64,000 nucleotides of DNA from Favolaschia claudopus (Eukaryota > Basidiomycota > Agaricomycetes > Agaricales > Mycenaceae). This document shows, in pieces, positions 56,135-64,000 of the stretch. Both the position numbers and the translations under genes were made by a program. The notes beneath the pieces are model-generated. The model was not told the origin of the DNA. It searched no databases and saw only the letters and a program-made list of their open reading frames with translations. The DNA lies in assembly GCA_037176885.1 (NCBI GenBank), contig JAWWNJ010000078.1:1054001-1118000 (forward strand). The letters are read 5' to 3'. Position 1 is the stretch's first letter. The number at the start of each line of letters is the position of its first letter.

Positions 56135-56686
56135 CAGTCGCTAACCCCGAAGCGAAACAATACTAGGAAGCGAAACGCCCGTCAAATACAAGGTCAATGC
56201 TTTCCCCTGGGGCCAAATCTTTGCATCCAAGGAATACAAAAGGAATTGTCTTGAAAGCCCTCTCACCACCAGCAATAGCGTTGTTTATTTGGGCTTCGTT
56301 TACGCAGGCAAATGCACCAATGCGAAATATTATTTTCTCCGATGGAATTATGACCGGTGATGTACAGTAGTGATATAGAAAGTCATTTTGAACCGGATTG
56401 CATCGAAAGTACTGGACAAACTCGTAGATTTGCGAAGGAATCAAGGATGGCTCATTTTGTTGTGTTTTGAAGTGTTTCGCTATGACGTTATTTGGCGATA
56501 TTTGACTCGTCCCCAAAATTGCCCTCGCTCTCAGCGAAAACAGGCTCAAACCGCTCAAACTCTTTTGTTACGCGGTAGCTAGAAGGCCAATTAGCAGGTC
56601 TATAACAAATCTTAGGCTGTTTGGTATTCTGATTGTCCCAGAATCCAGCGGAAACACTGATCGTTTCGCTTCGGGGTTAGCGACTG
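56135..56686. mobile_element. 552-bp TA-flanked inverted-repeat element with an ORF
   Basis: Ends CAGTCGCTAACCCCGAAGCG and complement are flanked by TA at 56133-56134 and 56687-56688. A single minus-strand ORF (56163-56558) fills most of the interior. The word AGCGAAAC of the left end is repeated inside. Confidence 0.88.
56163..56558 (-). CDS. Unknown 131-residue ORF inside inverted-repeat element
   Basis: The open frame covers most of the 552-bp element and ends in FDGRFAS close to its left terminal repeat. I recognise no domain. The middle (SQIYEFVQYFRCNPVQNDFL) and end (FVFLGCKDLAPGESIDLVF) read like a real protein with alternating hydrophobic and polar residues. No good ATG is certain; the listed start may be internal. 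It could be the 3' exon of a captured host gene or chance. Confidence 0.35.
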   Translation of the reverse strand: MSGLSLFSLRARAILGTSQISPNNVIAKHFKTQQNEPSLIPSQIYEFVQYFRCNPVQNDFLYHYCTSPVIIPSEKIIFRIGAFACVNEAQINNAIAGGERAFKTIPFVFLGCKDLAPGESIDLVFDGRFAS

Positions 56687-56689
56687 TAT

Positions 56690-58841
56690 GCCGGATCTTT
56701 CAAATTTTCCTTATGTGTTGTGGAGGTGCTCGGTTTTCTGAACGCCGCTCTTTTCTTTCCCCCACCACCCGCCGAACTCGTCAGCTCTCGTCCTCCCCCA
56801 TTCGTCACCCGCTCCGTCTCATACAACCTTCTTCATCTGATGCACCGAACTCACTGCGGCCCCCACAGCTCCCTTCCCCCCTCTATGGTCCATGGAGCTC
56901 GCTCGTCGACGCATCAAGTTACTAAGTGGTACGCGCTGGTTCCGTCCCCGGACTTGACACTGACCTGCCCCCATAGTCACGAGTGACCAAGTACCGGCCA
57001 CGGCGCCTCCTCTCCGCAGGGCCCCTCACGGACTGACTTGCTACTGTCAGTTTGCCGCTTGATTCCTTTCTGCTGTGTGCATTCGGTGAAGTCCTTTCCC
57101 TTCGGCTGCATACTTACGAAGCTAATGCCCCATTCTTTGATCGCAGCCTCCCGCAATTGCAATGCGGTCTTGACGTCGTTTTGCTGGTTTCATCAGGTTG
57201 AATGTATTGGTGTGTGAAAGCTATCTTCGCTCTCTTCTAGTTCATCTGTTCTGCCACCAGGCTTCAACTTTTGAAGGCAACGCACGAGGGCTCGGTAAGC
57301 ATTTCACCTCTCCCACCTCTATGCACGCTCGCCTGCTTCACGAATCACAATGCCCTTGACATCTAGGGCCTCGTCTACCTTTCGTTCCTTCTCTTTTCAT
57401 CTTTTTCAAGTCTCGGTCGACGTCTTCGCTGTTCTGTTGAACAGTTGGATTATCACTAATTGTAGTGTTTCACCCTTTTTTCTTCTCACCGTGTTTTGAG
57501 TTTTGTTCAAGTAACCTGTTAATCCTGCTGTTCTGTTAATCTGTAGATCAATGTATTCGGTATATCACGCTCAATATAAATGATTGATGAAGACCGATTT
57601 GAACGGTTTTGTTCAACAAAAGTCGTGCTTAATCCTCGTTAAACAGGTTCAAGCTCGGCAGGGCTGCCTGGTGCGCCGCCTACTGGCTGTTTAAGTAAAC
57701 GATGGCTTAACCTGATTTGCTGTCGAGACAGGGATTGTTTAATCAAACTTCATATGGTTACTGGTTGATAACTTGTAACGTGACAATGGCCGTGAACCAG
57801 CGTATGGAATTGAAATTTGAATGTCAGCGAGGTGCCGTGAGCATCAGATTCTGCACTGACACGTGCACCGAGTGAGCTTGAATGTGAAATGGTTATCACC
57901 TGAGCTTGAAATAAGTATTTGATCGTTAGCGTCAGGCAGTGTGTGCGCGGAAGGCGCTTGAGTGTGAATGTAAGTCGCGGGTGACTGATGCTCTTCGGGG
58001 AATGGAAAGAGAACCAGAGGCAAGCCTTTGAGGAATTATGGATTCAAGTGAATCAGCGCGAGATGTGGTATGGTTGAAAAGCAATGAGCAAATTGCGAAG
58101 GAGAAATGCGAAGCGACGGTATTGAGAGAGTAGAGAGGCCATAAGGGACGCCCCAGGGAGCTAAATGGAAATGCTTGACCAGGAAGGGGTATTTTATGTG
58201 AATGGCGGGGAAAAATTTGAGCCTTGAAAGAAATGAGATCACTTTAACCGTGGATGTGAGCATTGGAAGGCAACATTGAGCATAGATGCGAATGGAAAGT
58301 GTAGCCGGACGAGATGTCGCTGAAGACATCGTCATAAAACGTGAGGTAATTCGTGAGATTGGAGATTACTGAGGCTAGACATCAGAATGACGCCGACTCT
58401 AGTGTGAAGGGTGAGAGATAAGTACGCGTGTGTGTGAATGGTTAGCCACTGGGCCTGGAGGAGATCGTGCAACATGATGAAAAATTGGTGTGAGCTTGAG
58501 TGTGAAAATGTTTCATCGCTTTGGCATTGATGCAATAGTGCGAAAATTAGAGGGAATGAAGGTGTAGTTTCAATGGCAGAGATTGGGATGTATTAACCAG
58601 AAAGGTTGAAGGGCTAAATTCTCAGACTTGAATAGGAAGCTGAATTTCAACCGTAGATCTTGCTTTAAGACGCGAACTAAAATTGAAAACATACGATAAG
58701 ATGAATGTGATTTCGCGAAGGCGACTCGGAGAACATCGCGAAATCAAAATCCCAAGAATTGTGGTGCGTCATCGAGATTGGACTGCGTGGACTTGCGAGT
58801 CTTGAACATGAATGCGAGGGGTCGATTGTTTCCCCTCCTCC
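56690..58841. other. 2.1 kb without recognisable gene
   Basis: Short ORFs only. Between 57850 and 58560 the words GAGCTTGAATGTGAAA and TTGAGTGTGAATG recur four or five times with loose spacing. 57725-57763 resembles 50752-50790. No coding supported. Confidence 0.55.
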
Positions 58842-58903
58842 AAGGGGAAATCCCTCGGCCGGGAAAACGCGTTTTCGGCGCCCAGAAAAGCCTCGGAATG
58901 ACC
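58842..58903 (-). repeat. Single diverged piece of the 147-bp repeat
   Basis: On the minus strand it matches the first half of the unit amplified at 34314-34754 (GGTCATTCCGAGGCTTTTCT, then AAACGCGTTTTCCCGGCCG). This shows that the unit is a dispersed element and not unique to that array. Confidence 0.8.
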
Positions 58904-59133
58904 GAGTGCTTTCGCAATTATCATCCTTAGTACTTATCTATATTACAATTGAGGACCCCCGGTCCCTGCCAGACAAATCAGCCAACATAATTTGTCTTCC
59001 CTTCATTCGTATTGGCCAAAGGCCCCACAATGCCGTCAACCGCCCCACTATGTCGTCAGGATCTGTTGAGATGTTGAGTTCTTGCCACCAGACTCCACCC
59101 ATGAGCTCCTTGCATTCTAACTATTGTACCACC

Positions 59134-59838
59134 ATGCCCTCGACTGGACACCATTTACGCTCACTGTTACCTGCAACACCGTCCATGACTCGACCTGAAC
59201 ATTTCTTTCTCGAAACAAAAGAGGAATCTCGAGTCCGACGCAAATGTCAACAGGAATTCGGCTCAGGTTTCAAACCCAAAGGAAGCGCAGCTTCAGCAAT
59301 TTGACCATTTCAAAAAACGACCTCATTCCAGCGTCGTTCAGCTGGCCAAAGAAAGAGAAGGGAGAGGGAAGCAAAGAGAATTCAACCAAAGGTGATGGCC
59401 TTCCGTGTCTCCTTGACAAACACGAACCCATATATCCAGCCACACGTAGTTCTGTCGCTCAGCGTGCCCGCCCTCAACGTGAACTCGCCGCCAAAATTGA
59501 GGATTTGTTGGATATCAAAGAATACGACAGTCAACAGTCGCGAGCGCAGAAGCTGAGACGGAAAGTAGAACAGGGTGAACGGAGGTTGAAAGCATTCCCG
59601 GATTGTGGTATGTTGTACTTCAGTCATATATTGTATCATGATATGGAGGTTTGTCTCCTTCAACAGATCACAGTCGGGCGTTAGACGAAGCACTTGATCA
59701 TGAATGGAAGCTCAATCAACCACGACGCGAAGATCGATCGACATCGAGAAAGTCAACGCAGTAAGTTCCTGAGATATGAAGGGAAACTTCGTAGCGGGAT
59801 GTATAATCAGGAAGTACACCGTGAATTGTCGCTTAGAT
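59134..59838 (+). pseudogene. Unknown duplicated gene, copy A
   Basis: Starts MPSTGHHLRSLLPATPSM at ATG 59134, parallel to copy B. After frame changes it continues SSVAQRARPQRELAAKIEDL and SRAQKLRRKVEQGERRLK, a basic, probably helical stretch. An intron GTATGT...CAACAG (59608-59666, 59 bp) joins PDC to DHSRALDEALDHEWKLNQPR. After one more frameshift near 59762, FLRYEGKLRSGMYNQEVHRE ends at a stop at about 59838. No family recognised. Nucleic-acid binding is a guess from the basic region. Confidence 0.5.
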
Positions 59839-60051
59839 AGCAGACAAGACAAAATGATATTAATTAATTACCAGGAAAGTCGTCCGACTCAAAAGTTTAG
59901 ATACAACCTATTAGTAGGAGGCTGCGAGGTTGACAACCAGCAGGCATCTTGATATTGCGAGCTAAAATTGTCAACGGCGCGAAACTTCCGTGCTCAGTTT
60001 CAATTCAACGTAAAACTGTGTATCCCGTAGCGAAGCACGGGCTCACTGCTA

Positions 60052-60059
60052 GTCTATAT
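60052..60059 (+). promoter_or_regulatory. TATA-like box upstream of copy B
   Basis: CTATATAAG lies about 180 bp upstream of the ATG of copy B, in the sequence block that also follows copy B (61202 onward). Confidence 0.35.
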
Positions 60060-60237
60060 AAGAACCAAAGACTTCGTGTCTGGGTGGGACAAGACAAGAC
60101 AAACGAAAGGGACATTCGTATTGGCTGACCGCTAACAAAATGCCGTGAACCGCCCCACTTGTTGTCGAGATGTTGAGTTCGTGCCCCACGCTCCACGCCA
60201 TCTCTCTGCACGATGTCAATTCACTCGATGCTCAACC

Positions 60238-61056
60238 ATGCCCGCCACAACGAGCCGTCTTCGCTCACTGCTGCCCAAGACGCCCTCTATGACTCAGCCG
60301 GAGCCCTTTTTGCTTAGCAGAACAATGGAGCGCGAGGGGAATCTCGGCGAGCTGAGTGCAGTCAGTGGTGTACCTGTGGAGATCAGAGCGAATCCTGTTT
60401 CAAGGAAGAGTCGGAATCAGGTCAGCAATTCAACAAAATCTCGTGCCGGACCCGTTCAAAAGTAATTTTTCCTTAGTCCGAGTCTGAACGGCGTTCGGCG
60501 GGCCAAAAGAGACGAAGGAAGAGAGAAGCAAAGGAAAAAGAGAACGATGGTCGTTTGGTACGCGAGACTTGCGCTGATCTGAGGGGCACAGTCAGGCATT
60601 GTAAGGCCTGTAAACTTGCCACGATCATTGGCTCAACGAGCACGTCGGCAACGAAAGCTCGCTGGTGAAATTGAGGATCTATTGGACTTGTATTGGACAT
60701 CGAGGGATATAAAGGTTGTCATAGGTCTCGAGCGCAAACGCTACGGCGGAGAGTTGAACAAGGCGAACGAAGGTTAAAGTCATATCCCGAATGCGGTACG
60801 TGTCTACCCAATTGGAGCTGTATTGTCGGCTTACTGTTTGTTCCTCACAGATCCAACTCAGGCATTAGATCAAGCCCTCGACCACGAATACGATATCAAT
60901 CAGCCTCGCCGCAATGACCGATATCGGGAAAGTTACCGAAGTAGGATGCTTCGGTATGAGGATGAGGTTCGGCGAGGTGTTTATGCTGAGGAACAACGAC
61001 GGGAGATGATGCTTGGATGGCAACAAATTTCCCCAGGCATTTCAAAAACGGTTTAA
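60238..61056 (+). pseudogene. Unknown duplicated gene, copy B
   Basis: Starts MPATTSRLRSLLPKTPSM at ATG 60238. It then holds SLAQRARRQRKLAGEIEDLL (frame change near 60690), SRAQTLRRRVEQGERRLKSY, and an intron GTACGT...CTCACAG (60796-60850, 55 bp) joining YPEC to DPTQALDQALDHEYDINQPR. The end LRYEDEVRRGVYAEEQRREM stops at 61056. The intron position and phase are the same as in copy A, which supports both as descendants of one gene. It carries at least two frame changes, so it is probably inactive. Confidence 0.52.
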
Positions 61057-61317
61057 GATGAAATTCTTGCATTGTATTTACTATATGTCTCGCACACAGG
61101 AGTCGACCAAAGGTCGGCGACGATTGGCACTGGCACCTGGTTTTTGTAGGGCAGAAGAGCGGAATCCCATGGCAAAGCATGGGCTCACTGCTAGTATCTA
61201 CTTATATATAAACCTTTCGCAAGCTCTCAACGCCCTCAGTCTTTCATCCCACTTATTCCAAGATATTTACGCTCGGCGTCACGCATCACATTGTTCATTG
61301 GAATCTACTCTCAGAGA

Positions 61318-61519
61318 GTCTGTTTGAAGCTGTCCAGAAATTCTGTGCAGAACTCGATATTCTACCATCGATGCCCATTGTCAATCTTGAAACTCCGACT
61401 GCTGAAACTCCAACCACTGAAACTACTTCGGAGATCCCATCCAAGCGAAAGAGAAAGAGAAAGGAGGTGCTACAGGAGGGTGAGATGATCATGAAATTTT
61501 CGTCAATAAACTTTTCGTA
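61318..61519 (+). other. Short open stretch with basic cluster
   Basis: The frame LFEAVQKFCAELDILPSMPI leads through ETPT repeats to SKRKRKRK and a stop at 61517-61519. It may be the last exon of an unrecognised gene; no upstream exon was found. Confidence 0.25.
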
Positions 61520-61558
61520 AACATCTAGCTACCACAATTCTGTAAAGACTACTCGTAT

Positions 61559-62323
61559 TCATTTTCTGTGTCTAAAATTTAAATAATCTCGCTTCATTTC
61601 ATTGACTTGCTCAAGCAAAGCAAGCTGCGCCCGAATATTATCCTGTTCAAGCTCCTTGTCGAAAGCGTCTGAGTCCTGTGCAGCAGTACCCTCTAAACAA
61701 TTGGGAGGCATCTCATTGTAATGGCGGCTACGAGATCGGAGACTATGCCGATCAAGATGCTTGGCATGACCTCCCTGGGGACCAGCAAGCCTATGTAAGC
61801 CAGTTTGAAACAAGTCAACAACAAGATGTTCTGATTTTTTGTCCTTTGAGAAGTCAAAGATGCTGGATTATATAAGATGCTCCAAAAGTAGAACCACATC
61901 TTTTCTCTGCGAAACATCATGATGCCGTTGATCTTCATCAAATACACCCAGCTCTTCAAACATCTTTTCTGTAAGCTCCTGGACATGGCCAATAGCAGGT
62001 GTGATTTTCTCAAGTAAACCTGGTCGAACATTGACTGAATGGCAATGACCCTTAATCACCTTGTTGAACTGCTCAACCCGAAAATCTGTGTCTTTGAATG
62101 TTGTACGTTTTCCTTGAGTATTCATGAACATCCCTGCACGGAGAACTTCAGCCGTTTCTGGTGGCCAGTCATGAATTAAATTGTGGAGCAGTTCCATAAG
62201 TTCATTTGCATAATTGTAACTGCCGCCAGCATAAAAGATTGGTGTCCAAAATTTCAACATTCGCTGAACTCGTTCCGAATGTCCATGCTTTACTGCATGG
62301 CACATTTCCCTCATTGTCATCAA
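61559..62323 (-). pseudogene. DUF6589-like protein, C-terminal part, one in-frame stop
   Basis: On the minus strand: MREMCHAVKHGHSERVQRML, FYAGGSYNYANELMELLHNL, TPAIGHVQELTEKMFEELGV, DVSQRKDVVLLLEHLI, then an in-frame TAA at about 61868-61870. The same frame continues FDFSKDKKSEHLVVDLFQTG and LHRLAGPQGGHAKHLDRH to the stop at 61559. This matches the conserved C-terminal part of the DUF6589 family as I remember it. A frameshift just above 62323 (LDSLMLFDDN in another frame) ends the readable part. The N-terminal part of such a protein lies on the other strand at 47890-48580. Confidence 0.65.
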
Positions 62324-63520
62324 ACAACATCAAAGAATCTAAGCCAAGCATACAAGTAAAAATTGGTTGAATTCCGGATTCGCAACGAATTCAACTTGTT
62401 GAATACAAACTACAACTTGACTCGGAACCAAACTTCAGTCTGAGTCACTGATCCACACCGATAATTTGCGGTGGAGGCGTGTGGGCGCCGACTGGTTGAG
62501 TAATAAACACGCAATAGATCATTGTGTCTCTGCTTTATTTCTCTGTCTGGGGTAATCAAGAAACGTCTGGACCATTCAAGTACAGTCACCTATTTCCTTT
62601 CGCTTTATCGTACAGTATAAGCTTAGAACCATGGATGATGGTCTATTCAGTTCAGATGCAGCCCCATCCATAAATATTTGGAATCTGATTTTGCCTCTTA
62701 TGTAGTGAGCTTAGACTGAGCGTGTGCGCTCCCAAATGGTTGAAAACCGGATACAAAGAAAATGTGGAGGCCAAAAACGACTCCCGCTTAATGTTATTTG
62801 AATACTTGTGAGCATAGGCATCCACTGAGTCCCGAAAATGCACAGCTAAGTGGTACATGTTATAACCGACTCGGAGTAACTTGCGTAAAGATTATCCGTT
62901 TAGTGCACTAGTTTGTTGTGAATGGTGGGAGCAACGGAGTTCGACGGTTGCAAAGCCAAATTCAAAACGATGAACATAAGACTCGAGAGGAAATGACTGA
63001 TCTGTGGCGCGAAGCTCTACCCAATGAAATGGCAGTGAAATTGAAGGCAGTTCGGGCAAGCCAAGTGAAGCGCCGCAAGATATGAGTGAAATAAAATGCA
63101 ATACAAGTAGTTGCAAGTTGACTACGATGGCTGGCCGTCGTCTTGAACTGCGGGATCGGTGGTTGATCTATCATTGCTCAACCGACTTGTGGATGCTTCG
63201 ATTTTGCGAGCCCAAGCCCCGCTCTGTTGCCGCTCTGTAATATAGGACGTCGCAGTCGAGTCAGAATTCCGTATATTGAGCCAAAGGTACGAGGGGAGCG
63301 ATCATAGGGACAACATTACACCCCAAATTAGCAGCAAGTTGCCGTGCGGCGTGCAACAACGATTTTACCCAAGTTCAACTTTGGTTCAACTTGCCGTGTA
63401 TGGGATCACAGGTGCCGTCCAATGCCGAAGCTCCGTGAGGTGCCGAGCCTCTCCCGCCTCCCTCTATGCCGAGTGTCGCCACAGGCCGTAGGTAGCCGCA
63501 AAACATCGGCCGTTGAATGG
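62324..63520. other. No gene seen
   Basis: AT-rich DNA with TTCAACTTG / CAAGTTGAA words at 62385-62420 and 63370-63395. No coding supported. Confidence 0.55.
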
Positions 63521-63670
63521 GAGTAAAGTAAGGTTCAGTCGATCAAGTAAAGTAGAGTAAAGCAATTAAAAGTAAAGTTAAGTTAAGTACGGGTAAAGTA
63601 CAAGTAAAGTAAAGTAAAGTTCAAGTACAAGTAAATTTACACACCGAAGAGTACGTAGACGAGTAAAAGT
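63521..63670 (+). repeat. Degenerate (AGTAA)n minisatellite
   Basis: AGTAAAGTA and variants (AGTTAAGTA, AAGTACAAGTA) repeat for about 120-150 bp. Confidence 0.85.
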
Positions 63671-63712
63671 ACATTGGAGGTGTTCAGTGAGGGCAACTAA
63701 GTTGGGATATAT

Positions 63713-63998
63713 ATGGTGTTGCTTACCGGAGTACTTACCTCTCGTGTTCATGAAATTCAGATCAATGAAATGCTAGCATTGTGCCTTGAGGAGGATGAAG
63801 CAGGAAAACGTGTCGAGTCCCCATTTGACTGGATACCGCGACTCCCTTACTCGGTTTGTTTTCCCATACGCACGTGTCAGTCACATGATACGCTGGAAAC
63901 AAACATTGCCCAATTTCTCTCTGATATTTTCATAATCCTGTTCTATACCTCGCCCTGCGGCTGGGTCAACGTCTCCCATTTCCCGCTCTGTCATTCGT
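63713..63998 (+). CDS. Partial ORF at right window edge, unrecognised
   Basis: An ATG at 63713 (MVLLTGVLTSRVHEIQINEM) opens a frame of about 95 codons that runs to the window end. The part LALCLEEDEAGKRVESPFDW looks protein-like. The rest (after 63855) could be an intron starting GTTTGT. No family recognised. It could be a first exon. Confidence 0.28.
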   Translation, partial: MVLLTGVLTSRVHEIQINEMLALCLEEDEAGKRVESPFDWIPRLPYSVCFPIRTCQSHDTLETNIAQFLSDIFIILFYTSPCGWVNVSHFPLCHS

Positions 63999-64000
63999 TC

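Larger units (their letters stand above)
59000..61200 (+). repeat. Tandem duplication, ~1.1-kb diverged units
   Basis: Unit A begins CATTCGTATTGGCC near 59003 and unit B with CATTCGTATTGGCTGACC near 60113. Each has an ATG about 125 bp later, an intron-bearing gene, and is followed by AAGCAYGGGCTCACTGCTAG and a TATA-like TATATAA (60030-60060 and 61165-61210). The copies are clearly diverged, so the duplication is old. Confidence 0.75.

Overview
The window reads as transposon-rich DNA of a filamentous basidiomycete, most likely an agaricomycete. Every intron that can be placed is short (48-68 bp). There are Ty3/gypsy, Ty1/copia, LINE, Helitron and Tc1/mariner remnants of fungal type, a Zn2Cys6 transcription factor, a CENP-B-type HTH gene, and two fragments resembling the agaricomycete DUF6589 family. 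There is no operon structure, rRNA or CRISPR. I place the organism from protein style and intron size, not from a marker gene.

Layout. 0.2-0.9 kb: two low-complexity motif fields (GTTG and palindromic TCATGA). 0.9-9.1 kb: a 5'-truncated Ty3/gypsy pol split between RNase H and integrase by a 4.2-kb insertion with 106-bp inverted ends and a 5-bp target duplication. The insertion is made of 230-bp repeats carrying a tRNA-like motif and holds a second, poly(A)-tailed gypsy integrase fragment. 9.9-12.4 kb: minus-strand gypsy gag and protease/RT, cut short in RT. 12.8-13.8 kb: a KH-domain ORF split by a TA-flanked MITE. 14.0-17.1 kb: decayed copia. 17.5-19.8 kb: an intact four-exon Zn2Cys6 regulator gene. 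19.9-25 kb: a copia scrap, MITEs, a broken mariner-type transposase and a decayed multi-exon gene. 25-34 kb: almost only inverted-repeat elements and anonymous DNA. 34.3-34.8 kb: three identical 147-bp repeats.

34.8-41.4 kb: a LINE with domain order endonuclease, inactive-looking RNase H, RT, zinc finger, interrupted inside the endonuclease by about 2.6 kb that opens with a TTCGTAGGAT motif array. 42-43.9 kb: hairpin, tandem and GAACC repeats. 44.9-47.5 kb: the 5' half (ORF1 and start of endonuclease) of another LINE on the minus strand, with a MITE in it. 47.9-48.6 kb: DUF6589-like N-terminal fragment. 49.9-50.6 kb: large MITE. 51.1-53.2 kb: Pif1-type Helitron helicase remnant without its Rep domain. 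54.4-55.3 kb: an intact two-exon CENP-B-type gene. 55.7-56.7 kb: gypsy 3'-end fragment and a 552-bp inverted-repeat element carrying an unknown ORF. 59.0-61.2 kb: tandem duplication of an unrecognised intron-bearing gene. 61.6-62.3 kb: DUF6589-like C-terminal fragment.

Only two genes look like intact cellular genes (the Zn2Cys6 regulator and the CENP-B-type gene). The rest is nested mobile DNA. Several insertions can be dated relative to each other because removing them restores a reading frame or leaves a target duplication. Gene models are hand-built from reading frames and splice consensus, so exon borders are inferences.
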